A DNA stretch of 64,000 nucleotides from Lepiota brunneoincarnata (Eukaryota; Basidiomycota; Agaricomycetes; Agaricales; Agaricaceae): positions 992,001-1,056,000 of the forward strand of contig JAEBUN010000006.1 in the NCBI GenBank assembly GCA_023014365.1. The letters run 5' to 3'. This document shows, piece by piece, positions 33,439-44,912 of this stretch. How positions within the stretch are numbered: position 1 is the first letter of the stretch; each line of letters starts with the position of its first letter. The notes under the pieces were generated by a model. It ran no database searches, was not told the DNA's origin, and saw nothing but the letters and a program-made list of their open reading frames with translations. The position numbers and the translations under genes are program-made.

Positions 33439-34735
33439 ATGGCATGAGGAGTTGGGCATGGAATACAGGGTGGATCTTCCAACATTTAGGGAGTTCCAGT
33501 CAATATGAAACAGGGGATAAAACGTCGAGGATATGGAATGGTCCGAGATGTTTGGGGGCCATTTTACATGTGACATACAGGGTATTTAAGTTCCGGGCGT
33601 CAAGCCAAACCATTTGATTTTCATGGAACAGGGTGAACCTTGATTGACATCGGTTTTCCATGTGTTTCATGGTGGTTTTGTGTGCAGTTTTAGCGTTTCA
33701 GCAGTACAAATCGATTATTTCCATGCAGTTGTTGACAGTGGGGGATTCGGTTTCAAGGAGGATGGTGGGAAGTGCTTTCGGTTGTATTCCCATTATAATT
33801 TTGAACAGGTGTTTGCTTTCGTAGGGCATGCAGGTTGGCTGTTGTAAGCGAATTCAAGGATGGGGAGAGCCTGCAACCAATTTTCGGGGTGATGCGAAGC
33901 AGAAAATGGAGAGATATGCTTGGGTCTCCTGATGAGATTGTTCGGTTGCTCCATCTGCTTCAGGGTGGTAGGCTGTGGTCATTGCGGGAGTTATTTCAAG
34001 TCGTTCTAACAACTTCTGGAATGAGTGCGCAGTAAAGCATGGATTGCGGTCAGATATGATTTGTTTGGGTAGGCCATAATGCGGGTAGACCTTATTTAGA
34101 ATGATGTCGGCGATGTTGTTGGCAGTTGTGGTTTTGTTGGTAGCGGTGAGAATTACCCCCTTCGAGAGTCCATGGTCCACAATGGACAGAATCGAGTCAA
34201 AACCTGCAGAGGGAGGGAGGTCGGTGATGAGATCCATCACAATTTGAGCAAACAGGCAGTTCAATTGGGGTGCAGGGATAGGGGTGAAGGCAGGCTTGGC
34301 AGGGTGTCAGTTAATTTTAAACTGTTGACAGTCGGTGCATCCTTTGACATAATCATGTGTGAAACTGGCCATACCAGGCCAGTAGAAATCATGTTCCAAC
34401 ACATGAAGGGTTGTATCGATACCGGGGTGTCCTGCGGTGGAAGAATTATGGTATTTCCATATGATTTGTCAGTGGAGTTTGAGGTCCTCCAGTGGAACGG
34501 TTCTACCATCATAGGTAACAATTAGACCTTTTGGGGTTTGAGTTACAGAATATCGGGAATACGTCGGAGCATATGGGGTGGTCATGAGGGCAGTGATCTG
34601 TTCAGTAGTATGTGGGTCGTAATTACTATGATGAAGTATATCATCGTGGATTTCTTGGTCGACGGTGTTGACGAATATGGACTCAGGTAATACCATTATG
34701 GATTTGTTATCTTCATCCTCGTCAGGGATATGATT
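33439..34735 (-). pseudogene. Gypsy H integrase
   Basis: Minus-strand pieces: HHCC region about 34690-34290, first Asp in VMDLITDLPPSAGFDSIL, second Asp in IISDRNPCFTAHSF, and GATEQSHQETQAYLSIF with the third catalytic position. Stops at about 33850 and several CpG-type substitutions (Arg to Gln, His or Cys) show decay. The C-terminal part down to K2 has no open frame. Confidence 0.83.
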
Positions 34736-36060
34736 GGGACATCAGGAGAGAGCATCAGCAGTGGGTATTTTTGTACCGGGTACATGCTTGATCTGGAGAT
34801 TGAAGCAGGACAAGAATTGATGCCAGTGGGCTTGGCATCGGTTTATGTCCTGTGGTTTCTTCCAGTAAGTAAGATTTTGGTGATCAGTATGAACTTTAAC
34901 AGGGAAGGGTCCTCCTTCCAAATAATGGCGCCATTCGCCAAGAGCATGAATTATAGTGAGTAGTTTGCGGTCATGGATATCATAGTTTTGTTTAGTGGGT
35001 GTAAGGGTTTTTGATAGGAAAGCCACAGGGTGGCGTTGATTATTAATGTCGGTTTGGTAAAGTACTGCTCCAGTAGCGTATTTTGATGCATCACATTCGA
35101 TTTCGAACAGTTTTGATTGGTTGGGCATCATGAGTATGGGTTGCTTTGAGAATTGAAGCTTCAAAGCATCAAATGAATCGCGGCATTCATTGGTCCACTC
35201 AAATAGTTGTTTGGTCGACATGAGGGCATTAAGGGGTCGGGCAATAGCGGAATAGCCATGGATAAACTTCCAGTAGAAGTTACAAAATCCTATAAATTTA
35301 CAGATGTCTTTGGTACATTTCGGTATGGGCCATTGGGCGATTCCAGCTAGTTTGATGGGGTCCATCTTGATTTTGTCAGGCATAATTATCATACCAAGGT
35401 ATTCCATACAGTCACGGTAGAATTCACATTTCTCGGTTTTAAGATAAATGTCATTCAGGGCCAAACACTTGAGAACTTCTTCCATAATGCAGTCAGTGTT
35501 CTTTCTGGTCGGAAGCGAAGATGAGGATATCATCCATGTAAATGATGATTCCTCCTTTGCGGATTGGGGACACTAAGATGTCATCCATGAATGCCTGGAA
35601 AGTTGCGGGGGAGTTACACATTCCGAAGAACATGATGGTCAGTTTGAATAATCCAAGTGGGGTGTTAAATGCACCTTTCCATTCATCTCCTTTCTTGATA
35701 TGAATATTGTTATATCCAGCATGGATGTCAAGTTTGGAAAATATACAGGCTCCTTTGAGCTTATCCATAATCTCGGTAACCATTGGGATTCAGTATGCGT
35801 TCTTGACTGTATGTTTGTTGACATAGCAGTAGTCTTGACAGGGGCAGAGTGAGCCATCCTTCTTATTCGACAAAGAAGAACAGAGATGCCATCGGGGATT
35901 TCGACAGGCGGATGTAACCTTTACGAAGGTTATTGGAAATGAACTCTTTCAACAAGTTATCTTGGTTTGGAGAAAGCTTATAGGCTTTCATTGTGATGGG
36001 TTTGAATTTGGGCTTTAATTCGATTGCGTGGTCGTAAGATTGTCAGGGAGGGAATCGTTC
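34736..36060 (-). pseudogene. Gypsy H reverse transcriptase / RNase H
   Basis: RT text [20 protein letters not shown], then MFFGMCNSPATFQAFMDDIL and [11 protein letters not shown] (catalytic YMDD near 35535). A frameshift near 35500 leads to the thumb and RNase H frame (35533-34742): KTEKCEFYRDCMEYLGMI, FEIECDASKYATGAVLYQ, EWRHYLEGG. The upstream finger region 35800-36060 is legible but carries stops. Confidence 0.86.
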
Positions 36061-38176
36061 AGCAGCCTTCTTGCTGAAACGACTCAACCATCGGTGAAAT
36101 TGGCAGGGAATTTTAACTGGCAGGGGTCGTCAACCTTTTTGTCTCCATGTTTAATTGCAAGTTCTGTAGCCTGGCTGGTTCAATTGATCTCAAGCTCGAC
36201 GTGAGCGAGTTCAGCGGGTGTACTGATGATCTGATGCATCTCAGACTCTAGAGAGAACTCTTTGTAGGTCCTCATTGAGGAGAGGTTCATAGATCGGTTC
36301 ATGCGGGGTGTAGGAAAACTTTCCTTTGGGGTTGAACATGTTTAATCGGTCCATAGCAAGGGTAGCGATATCAATTGGTTGGTTATTGTACATCAAATAT
36401 TCAGGGTGGTGGTTGCGCTTCTTCTCTTTTCTCCATTGGAATGTACAGCATTTCCAATCGATTTTCGGGTTGACTTTGTTAAGCCACAGGAACCCAAGGA
36501 CCATTGGTTTCGATCCTGTTGCTGTGACGTAGGTGGTGATGGGAGTTAATTGACCATCAATTATTGTGCGGAAGGTAGAATAATGAGTAATCATTCCATT
36601 TAAGTTGTTCGATCCATCGAAGTTACACATATTGATTGCTTGGGGAAGTGCTTGCTTCCATAGACGATGTTCAGTGATGAAGTTGTTGGATATGAAATTT
36701 CCTTGAGCTCCAGAGTCAAGGAGGGCAATAAGCGGGATGTCTTTCTGTTCTCTCAGGCTCTGCACCTTTAAAGGAAGATATATGGATTTATTGTTTGAGG
36801 TAGATGTGAGAGTTACAACATTACAAGAGAGAGGGGAACTGGGAGGGGCTGGCATCAAACAGAACCTCCAAATCAAAAATTTGCTGAACGGTTGCATAGT
36901 TGGGTCTTTGAACCAAGTCTCATAGACTTCAACAGCTTCAGGTTTTGGGAATACAGTAGATTCGATGATAGAACAGATTTTAAGGGATGCGTTTCGTATA
37001 TTGGTCACTTTATCGATCTTTGGTTGCAGTCGGGCAACATTGGGGCAGATGCGGGAGATATGGCCAGGTTTGAAGCAACGGAAACATAAGCCTTTCTCAT
37101 AGGTGTGTTTTTCTTTGGGTGTAAAGACGGCATTGATATCGATGTTGTCATTGTGGGGGAAATGATCCAGTTGGTCTTCTTTGGCTTCTTCTTGATTGGG
37201 GTGTGGATCACCAGGGATATTAAAGGAAGGGTAGTATTTGGGACCTTCATTAAGGTACATGTTGTTGATCTCCATAGCGTTCGGATTACACGATGGGTGG
37301 AATTGATAGTGATGATTTGGTCCAGTGTAGGACAATTGTTGTTGTGCTTGGCGATACGGTTGTTGCGTGCATTGGTAGTTATTAGTGGGAGCAGGGCGTG
37401 GGCAGAATCCTGGGCACTGGTCCGAGGATTGTGGAAGCAGTGCGCCAATTGTGATCAATTTGGATAGTGCAGCGGTACCATTTGTTTATGGTGTTGGGCA
37501 GGTTCGGATTGGTGAGGATTTTGTAGGCGAGATTCCAGTTGATAACATTTTGGAATTTTTCTATGAGGGCGCAGTTTTCGGTAAGTCCTGAACAGTGGAT
37601 GAGAGTTTTGAACTCTGCGATGACATCTTCGACATTACAGGATCCCTGGTGGAGGGTGTTGAGATCATGGAATGCCTGGGAAGGGACATCACCAGGTGAG
37701 AATGCTTCAGTGAATTCTTCAACAAGTTCATCGTACAATCTGGGGGTGAACTCTCCCCATACTTGCTTTGACTGAAAGTATTGGTTCTTTCAGTTGCTGG
37801 CTTCGCCTGGTTTTGAGCAGGGATAAAAAGAATATGATTTTCTTGTTGTTGGTGTATAGATGTCGGCGTTACCATAGAGGTAAAGCACTACAGGAGTTAA
37901 TGAATTCCTGGAAATTCTTGCAGTTGCTGTTGAACAGTGTTGGTTTCTCAAACGATAATTCTTTGTATCCATTGTGTGGTGGTTGTGGTGACGGTGGACA
38001 AGGTGGGCCTTGCAGTGGCCCAGGTGGTCCTGGTGGGCCTCCAGGTGGTCCTGGTGGACCGGATGGTGGCTGGTTAGCCGGCGGGTCTCCCATAGTTTCA
38101 GAGGTGGGTTCAGAGGGAGGGGAAGGTGGTGGAAAGGGTTGTAGGGTTCAGGGGAGTTGGTAGTGTCCAGGTTCAA
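36061..38176 (-). pseudogene. Gypsy H gag and protease
   Basis: The frame 37458-36241 reads through the knuckle CFRCFKPGHISRIC, then a linker, then protease ALLDSGAQGNFISNNF, so gag and protease share one frame, as inferred for C. Upstream frames (37738-37382 and 38176-37790) give the capsid text FTEAFSPGDVPSQAFHDLNT, a Pro/Gly-rich stretch and KELSFEKPTLFNSNCKNFQE. Two shifts and stops break it. Confidence 0.82.
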
Positions 38177-38753
38177 TCTGTCGGATAGGAAAACGTAGGG
38201 GACCTCCTATACTTGTGGTTGCTTCTAGCAGACCAAAGAGGAGTCGGGGTGGTTCAACAGGTGACGGTTCAGTAATCTGGGTGGCTACCTGAAGGGTGGT
38301 ATCCACTGGTTCAGGCGGGGTTGCATATATGGGTTGGTTGGACTCAGGAGAAGACGAAGGAACATGAAAAGAAGGAGTAGGGCAAGGAGTAAATGGGGTG
38401 GCACATGGGGTAATAGATGGTTGAGAGGGTCCTGGAGATCCAGAACCAGTTTGGGAAATACGAGGGTTAGGACAGTCTGTCCTGGCTTTGAAATAACTAC
38501 CTGTGATGGGCAACAATGTCTTTTCCGGTAAAGAGGAACCAAAGAGAATTTAAGATCCACTAAGACATTCAACAAGACAAACGAGGAAATCCGAGAACTT
38601 ATAGAGATGCTGGGGTGCGAAGGTTCAGAAGAACAACAGCCAGGAGTTCTTTGGGGTGAGGACCTGTGTCAGATGCTCGAATTGACAAGCGATGATCCTC
38701 AACAGATTACAGTTCTGTCTAGACCTCACAGTTAATGGTACTGCTTTGTCTTT
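38177..38753 (-). other. Gypsy H leader and pre-gag region
   Basis: About 580 nt between the 5' LTR and gag. A Pro/Ser/Thr-rich minus-strand frame (38516-38148) is the probable start of the gag polyprotein, ending at a stop after PGHYQLP. The remainder shows no clear feature except the primer site next to the LTR. Confidence 0.6.
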
Positions 38754-38913
38754 TGTTACGCTGGTTAGGCGTCTGCAGGGCTCAATGCAATTAACAACAA
38801 GTTAACTGTTGAGTAATGCAAGCAAGTCTAAGGCGATGCCAAAGATCAGGAACAAATACGGTGTATAACAAGACAAAGCTAAGGATTACAAGTAGTACTT
38901 AGGTCTATATATA
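38743..38913 (-). promoter_or_regulatory. Gypsy H TATA box, predicted transcript start and self-primer site
   Basis: On the minus strand, TATATATA (38913-38906) is 34 nt upstream of GCTTTGTCTT (38879-38870), complementary over 10 nt to AAGACAAAGC (38752-38743) next to the 5' LTR. Confidence 0.62.
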
Positions 38914-39105
38914 CTACTGGGGTGACTGGCATGTGATAAAAGAAAGAATCACATGTGAATGGGTGAGAATCACAAGCCAATGGAGAACTAACTATAGATG
39001 GGCGGTGGCATGTGATAAATAAATATAGATGGGCATTGATGGTGGGCAGTGACATGTGATAAACGAAAATAGATAGGAGGAGCATGCAAGAAGAAAATGG
39101 TAACA
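38754..39105 (-). repeat. Gypsy H 5' LTR
   Basis: 352 bp, TGTTACGCTGG...ATGGTAACA on the plus strand. Differs from the split 3' LTR at some twenty positions, mostly CpG transitions. Confidence 0.92.
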
Positions 39106-39393
39106 TCCGGGTTTTGGGTTCCTGATCCTGAGATTCTACTTCTCAATTTGGGAGGAGGTGATGGAGTTTCTCAGGCTGAGAACTTCTTTGGAGGTGTGGT
39201 GGCAGTTGTCTAGCAATCGATTATTGCTAGAAGGATGAAAAATTGGGTTGCAATGATGGAGATTCCTGAATACAGGTTCCATGATCTGACAACACAGCAG
39301 TGGCAAGGATACATGATGTGTTCGAGTTCTAAGGTGATTATTCAATAGGCAATGAGGGTGGCGGTGGAGGTAAAGACGAAAATGAGTAGGTAA
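39106..39393 (-). pseudogene. Gypsy A hydrophobic pre-gag frame
   Basis: Minus-strand counterpart of C 22490-22760. Translated text matches C: IFVFTSTATLIAY, a TGA, LELEHIMYPCHCCVVRSWNL, YSGISI, FFILLAIID and the same TAG amber before the gag frame. Supports that this leader was protein-coding in the ancestor. G/F enters at 39394. Confidence 0.65.
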
Positions 39394-39397
39394 TGTT

Positions 39398-39775
39398 ATG
39401 AACAGTCTGGATCAAGAGGAACAAGAACAATTATTCAACATTACAAGATGGGTACAGGAGACCACAGACCAGTTGCAAGCACAGGAATATGAAGACAAGG
39501 AAGGGGAATACTACAACGCCATGCAGGACTTGGCAAGAGATGTGGGAATGGAGATAACTCTGGAGGATATTCTGGAATACCCTGAGGACAAAGAAGATAG
39601 CCATGGATCAACTAATCCAACCTCCGATATGGATGGAAGCACCGAGAGAGTGGAGACCAAGAATGGAGGAGAATCCATGGAGATAGAATCGGGAGAAGAG
39701 AATTATGAGTCAGAGGAAAGCGATGGAACATTGCACAGCAGTGGAGTGGAGAACAAGGACACTGACTCATTGTAA
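39398..39775 (+). CDS. U3-encoded acidic ORF, divergent copy
   Basis: 125 codons beginning at nucleotide 5 of the LTR. It shares TRWVQETTDQL, GMEITLEDILEYPED and the Glu/Asp/Ser-rich tail with the E copies, with about one residue in six changed. No internal stop. Function unknown. Confidence 0.5.
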   Translation: MNSLDQEEQEQLFNITRWVQETTDQLQAQEYEDKEGEYYNAMQDLARDVGMEITLEDILEYPEDKEDSHGSTNPTSDMDGSTERVETKNGGESMEIESGEENYESEESDGTLHSSGVENKDTDSL

Positions 39776-39830
39776 TATATAAATAACAGTAGGATGCCAT
39801 CAGCTAGGATGCGCATCATAGTCAAGACTG

Positions 39831-40228
39831 TGTTATGATCCGTGCTCCTTCTGTATCCGAGGATAACTGGAGACGGCCTTCAATCACTCTACAAGGTGTC
39901 CGAGACGGTTGGCCTTATAGAGCTTAGTGGATCGCGCTCATGAGAGACGAGGGAAGATGCCAAGTTAAGGCAGAGAGGTAAACGACCGCTGTTAACAATT
40001 AAAGCTTGAGGCTTTAATCTCTACTTGTACAGGCCTTATATACCTATGAGGTGCTATATACTCGTTATGGTTACTTGGCTGTTCTACTGGTCGTGCCAGT
40101 CCTGACCATGATGCACATCCTGGCTGATGGCATCCTAGCGTTATTTATTTATATTCAATGAGTCAGTCTCTCGCTACTGCTGTGCGATGTTCCATCGCTT
40201 TCCTCTGACTCATAATCTTCTTCTCCCG
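39831..40228 (-). repeat. Truncated inverted E-type LTR inside the G/F LTR
   Basis: Reverse-oriented E LTR from its 3' terminus (TGTTATGATCC) to inside the U3 ORF, about 398 bp. The host sequence GCATCAT...AGACTG is repeated in modified form on the right (GCATCATAGAAGACCTG), so about 18 nt is duplicated around the insert. The insert resembles the young E LTR more than its host. Confidence 0.75.
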
Positions 40229-40518
40229 GCATCATAGAAGACCTGCACAGGACAAGTAAAACAGCCCAATCACCTATAACAAGTATATAGTATCTCATAG
40301 GTATATAAGGCCTGTACAAGTAGAGATTAAAGCCTTAAGCTTTAATCTTGTTAACAGTGGTCATTGACCCTCTCTGCCTTAACTTGGCATGTTCCCTTGT
40401 TATCTCATTGAGTGTGATCCACTAAGCTCTGCAAGGCCAACTGTCTCAGACACCTTGTAGAGTGATTGAAGGCCATCTCCAGTTATCCTTGGATACAGAA
40501 GGAGCATGGATCGTAACA

Positions 40519-41451
40519 TTAGATTAAAGCTTCCTTTGGACAACCTCCTATTGTACACCCTGTAACATTGGTACGCCTTGTTGCTACCCTTCCACACCAG
40601 CAGACAATATGCTTTATCGCTATCCGAGTGCTAACCATATCTGACAACACACCTTGTTGCTGTCCAGTGATACACCCCCATAGAGCAGGCCACCATACCC
40701 TCTACACCCTTGGTCAGATGCACCGAAAGCGTTGATAGGTCATCCACACCTTTAAGTGTTGATTGGGATAATGCACCCGTAAGCATTGTATATAGGTCAT
40801 CCACACCTTCAAGTGTCGATTGGATAATGCACCCACAAGCGTTGTTTACTCACCTTCACCCCCACCTTCACCTTTGACTTCTTCCCTCTACACCCTGTCT
40901 ACAAACTGAAACGACCCCCTTGCCACCAACTATGAAGAATCTAACAGCTCTGACTGGTCAACAACCGACTCCGAACCCGACTTCATACCCCCTCCACCAT
41001 GGACCATAAAAAGAAAACAAAATCTATACCCCTCACTCATTCACCCTCTGGTTCCGCACCGTACCCTACACAACCCACCAAGAGAGTTCAACCTTGAACA
41101 GAAGACCCAGGATACCCAGCACCCCCAGCATCAGTTCTTCAATCCCTACCCAAACAACCACCACCTGAAAGAACTGCCACCTCTACCCGCTCAAAGCTTG
41201 GGGAGCCAATTCATAGAACATCTACCCCATCCTCTGGTCCTCAACCCTCAACAAGTACAAGAACTTGCGACAACACTTCGCAACAGGAACCCCCAAGAAC
41301 ATCTTCACCCCTCATATCACCACTTGGATCACCGGTACACTCACTGCCTTGATCCAGTTCCCCTGTACAATCTGAATCACCCGAAGTTAGCCCCACTACT
41401 GGGTCTATTCACACTTCCAACGAGGAATCCACAACCTCTGACACTAACAAT
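40519..41451 (+). other. Gypsy G/F leader / pre-gag region
   Basis: Homologous to E 44913-45839. Contains the self-primer AGATTAAAGCTT right after the LTR, the GTTGATTGGGATAA... tandem repeat (about 40740-40850) and a Pro/Ser-rich open stretch. Part of the 41198-41914 frame overlaps the true gag start. Confidence 0.65.
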
Positions 41452-42580
41452 ATGGCCTCCTCCGCAAAGATCAATACACCCCCAACCTTTAATGGAGAAA
41501 CTGACTACTACTGCCTCTGGAAGGACACAGTACAATTATACATTGATGCAAAGCCTGGTGCCTTTTCCGATGACAAGACCAAGATACAATTTGCCCTTTC
41601 ATACATGTCCACCAGCCCCTGCCACAACATGGAGAGGAGCATTCTTGGAATCAAACAAGGAACTTGACGGAAGCCAAAACCTTCCAACATGGAAGAAATT
41701 CCTGGAAGGACTCAACACATCCTTCACCCCAAACAATGTCCCCGCAGACGCAATGGACAGAATCTGCCACCTCAAACAGAATGGACGATATATCAACAAT
41801 TACATATCCCAGTTCCAGATACTTGCCTATCAGGCCGACCTTGGAGATGGAGTGGCGGTGGTCAACTATTTTCAAGAACGGGCTGGATCGCCTGGTTGCA
41901 ATCAAGACAATTAGCCTCAATCCAGGAAACAAACTCAACGACTAGTTCAAACAAGCTTGAACAGCATATCAAATATTACAAACTCAATGCGACTATATGC
42001 AAACTCAAGGAGCTCCCTCGTTTCCAACGACTTTGTGCCCTTGCTCATTTAAAGGGAAAAGAAATGCTTTTATGTGCCAGTGTCCCACTCCCCTATCAAG
42101 CGACAGACCCTAACACAATGGATATTGACCAACTCACCTGAAGTGGTCTACAACCTCAACTTTGAGGAAGAGCCAGATCTACTCACCAAGGAAGCTGATG
42201 AAGACAAGGAGATTGAAGAAGACAGACTCCACCAGTTGGTACAGGAGCACACCTGTGAAGCCCTCAATGCAATCCTCACAGATGCCCAGAGAAGGGATCT
42301 CAAGGAGAAGAGATGCTTCAACTGCCACAAGACTGGACACTTTGCCTGTGAATGCCCCACCAAGAAGACAATATATCGCCGATCCAAATTACCCTGCAAT
42401 TTGGATGCCAGAAACTGGTCAAATGCAATATCCAGAAGAAGACAAGCAAGTTATAGGAAGAAGAACTCCCTATACAACATACTAGAAGATGCAACCGATG
42501 AAGAAGTCAAGGACATTTATGAACACTTCACAAATGAATCCAACCACCCAGATGCCCCTCTGGTTAAGGATTTTGCCTAA
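41452..42580 (+). pseudogene. Gypsy G/F gag
   Basis: ATG 41452 opens MASSAKINTPPTFNGETDYY. One extra base near 41620 shifts the frame; the text continues FLEGLNTSFTPNNVPADAMD, YISQFQILAYQADLGDGVAV, then after more decay the 42074-42580 frame with acidic segment, knuckle CFNCHKTGHFACEC and tail NHPDAPLVKDFA, stop TAA. This old copy keeps the true gag frame at two places where young copy E has single-base insertions, so it is a useful reference. Confidence 0.83.
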
Positions 42581-43372
42581 GGAGACTAGCCACCACGTCT
42601 AGCCCTCCACAAAGACCCCCTTCCTTTCCTTATCCACAAAATAATATTAATGTCGTAAAACTACAGGAATCGTCAGCATGCATAATACCTCTACCCTGCC
42701 AAATCCAAAAACACAAAATCACTAAGGAAGGACCTGAAAGCATGGAATTACTTGCCCTACTTGACTCAGGAGCAGCAGGAAATTTCATCAACCCTGGAAT
42801 GGTCAAACAACACTCATTCAAGACAGTACCCCTCAATTGACCCATCAAAGTATGAAATGCCGATGGATCCATTAATGAAAATGGGACAGCCACCCATTAT
42901 ACAACCCTCAACCTAACAGTTAATGGAAAGGATATGGAGATCAAACCAAAAGTAGTCTCCCTTGGAAGCCCAAGACTTATCCTTGGATTTCCTTGGCTCA
43001 CAGAACACAACCCAGACATCGACTGGGACACCAAACAACTACACTGGAGAAACAAATGTTGGGACAACACTATCTACCGAGAACTCATCCAATCTATGGA
43101 ACCTGATTGGATCTACAATGACCAACTCAACCACATCTCTACCCTCAAGCCTACAAGCTTCGAAGAAATCAACTTCAAAGCCTCAGCATCACAATTCCTT
43201 GCCATACAACATGGAGAAAAGAAGAACAACAACCCAAGAAAAGTTGTACCCACAGAATTCCATGAATACCTCCCAGTATTCAGCAAGAAACAAGCTGAAT
43301 GATTCCCCCCACAACAACCATGGGATCACAAGATTGAACTCAAGGAATCATTCAAACCAATTGCCATGAAAT
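42568..43372 (+). pseudogene. Gypsy G/F protease and start of pol
   Basis: The pol frame opens 13 nt before the gag stop in the -1 frame and reads to protease ELLALLDSGAAGNFINPGMV, then LILGFPWLTEHNPDIDW. TGA codons at about 42838 and 43301 interrupt. Cut at GAAAT (43368-43372) by element J; continues at 53578. Confidence 0.82.
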
Positions 43373-43713
43373 TGTTAGGGGAGTAAAGGGCACCAGAACC
43401 AAATTGATATTCAGGTGGTGATTACAATCGCCACCCATGCTACATATATACATAGCGGTCTGCACACAGACTGGGCAACTAAACACTACAGTAGCTACCA
43501 GAAATAATATGCACAAACAATATATAAACAACTACAAGATGGTGAAGTTGTCCATGGATCGGGCTCAGGGATGGCGGTGGCCAAAGGCCGAGACTGGGCT
43601 TGGGCATCAGGCATTGACTAAGGAGGCCAAGCCTGGATGTCCAACCACAAGTCCCTAGACATACCTTGCATAAGGGGGAGTGTAATGCGGAGCACGATGC
43701 CAGTCCCCTTACA
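43373..43713 (-). repeat. Element J 3' LTR
   Basis: 341 bp, TGTTAGGGGAGTAAAG...GTCCCCTTACA; short inverted ends TGTTAGGGGA / TCCCCTTACA. Confidence 0.9.
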
Positions 43714-44214
43714 CCAGCCCCCTCTTAAGAGTCAATGACCTGGCGACCTGGTTCCTTCGTCCTAGACAGTGCGAGCCCAATGGCCATCCACTAACCGAAT
43801 GATAGACCTATCCTCGATGAGGGAACAGGCTGTATCGAGATGGTTGGCAGGGGTTATGGGCATAACTCCGCAGCCCCAGGTCGAGAGGACGCTGTTGACC
43901 TCCATCAGGGTCAAGGCCAGGGTAGGGGTAACACTTCCCATCTGGACAGATGGGACTCCGGGAGTAGACATGCCAGAGGGGGTAGAGATGGGCATAGGGG
44001 AGCTGTGCAATGGTTGCCGAGAAACCACGGGCAAACAAATAGGAGTGGGAGTAGATGCAGCTGTGCACATAGTTGTCGATGGAATGCCAGCCAGGGTAGA
44101 GATATTGGGGGGAGTGGGTGCGATGGAAGGTGCCTGTGAGGAGGACCATGCACCTGGATGCACCCAGTCAGGGACTGGGGTAGCAGAGCCAGGGGTAGCG
44201 GGGTCTACACAGGT
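43714..44214 (-). other. Element J 3' internal region
   Basis: 501 nt between the E insertion and the J 3' LTR. One minus-strand frame (44163-43762, 133 codons, Pro/Ser/Thr-rich, GTG first codon, ends GHWARTV) could be a remnant C-terminal part of the J protein in another frame; the KH frame itself stops at TAG right at the E junction. Not recognised. Confidence 0.35.
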
Positions 44215-44912
44215 TGTTATGAACAGTCCAGACCGGGAGGAACAAGAACTATTGTTCGACTTTACAAGATGGGTACAGGAGACTACAGACCAATTACGGG
44301 CACAAGAATACGAAGACGAGGAAGGGGAATATTACACCGCCATGCAGGACCTGGCGAGAGAAGCAGGAATGGAGATAACCTTGGAGGATATATTGGAATA
44401 CCCCGAGGACGAGGAAGATAACCATGGATCAACCGACCCAACCTCCGATACGGATGGAAGCACTGAGAGAATGGAGAGCGAGAATGGAGAGGACTCCATG
44501 GAGATACAATCGGGAGAAGAAGATTATGAGTCAGAGGAAAGCGATGGAACATCGCACAGCAGTAGCGAGAGTACTGACTCATTGTAATATAAATAACACT
44601 AGGATGCCATCAGCCAGGATGTGCATCATGGTCAGGACTGCGCACGACCAGTAGAACAGCCAAGTAACCTATAACGAGTATATAGCACCTCATAGGTATA
44701 TAAGGCCTGTACAAGTAGAGATTAAAGCCCTAAGCTTTAATCTTGTTAACAGCGGTCGTTTACCTCTCTGCCTTAACTTGGCGTCTTCCCTCGTTATCTC
44801 ATTGAGCGCGATCCACTAAGCTCTATAAGGCCAACCGTCTCGGACACCTTGTAGAGTGATTGAAGGCCGTCTCCAGTTATCCTCGGATACAGAAGGAGCA
44901 CGGATCATAACA
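44215..44912 (+). repeat. Gypsy E 5' LTR
   Basis: 698 bp, TGTTATGAACAG...GGATCATAACA. U3 about 44215-44731, R starting near 44732. The U3 acidic ORF occupies 44219-44587. Confidence 0.95.
44219..44587 (+). CDS. U3-encoded acidic ORF (5' LTR copy)
   Basis: 122 codons starting at LTR nucleotide 5: MNSPDREEQELLFDFTRW ... SSSESTDSL. Predicted helical N-terminal third, then a Glu/Asp/Ser-rich low-complexity tail. The predicted transcript start is downstream (44732), so only the 3' LTR copy would be in element RNA. Function unknown. Confidence 0.5.
   Translation: MNSPDREEQELLFDFTRWVQETTDQLRAQEYEDEEGEYYTAMQDLAREAGMEITLEDILEYPEDEEDNHGSTDPTSDTDGSTERMESENGEDSMEIQSGEEDYESEESDGTSHSSSESTDSL

Larger units (their letters stand above)
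13653..39105 (-). mobile_element. Gypsy H, full-length but decayed element
   Basis: Minus-strand element with a 5' LTR at 38754-39105 and a 3' LTR at 13653-13721 plus 30255-30536 (split by D). Target duplication is TCTGG (13648-13652) against TCCGG (39106-39110); the mismatch is a CpG transition, and the A sequence joins seamlessly across it. Purine tract AGAAGGGGGTAA abuts the 3' LTR. Carries gag, protease, RT/RNase H, integrase, chromodomain and an ORF3. Interrupted by D and K2. Confidence 0.88.
1220..39393 (-). mobile_element. Gypsy A, old chromovirus-like element, shattered by insertions
   Basis: Minus-strand Ty3/Gypsy element of the same family as intact element C. Reading 5' to 3' (right to left): leader 39106-39393 and 13261-13652, gag 13260-11845, protease 11844-11683 and 4176-3640, RT/RNase H 3640-2366, integrase 2043-1220. 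The integrase C-terminus, chromodomain and 3' LTR lie left of the window or were displaced by Copia-2; no A LTR is visible. Interrupted by Copia-2, J1, B, H and G/F. Differences from C are rich in CpG transitions. Confidence 0.85.
39394..40518 (+). repeat. Gypsy G/F 5' LTR, with internal inverted insertion
   Basis: Begins TGTTATGAACAGTC and ends GGATCGTAACA; about 0.7 kb once 39831-40228 is removed. Carries the U3 acidic ORF at 39398-39775 (MNSLDQEEQEQLFNI start), still open over 125 codons despite the age of the copy. Confidence 0.87.

Noticed and set aside
43762..44163. 133-codon minus-strand frame in J as an independent gene
   Set aside because: Pro/Ser/Thr-rich, no ATG at its start and no recognisable domain; listed only as a J internal region.
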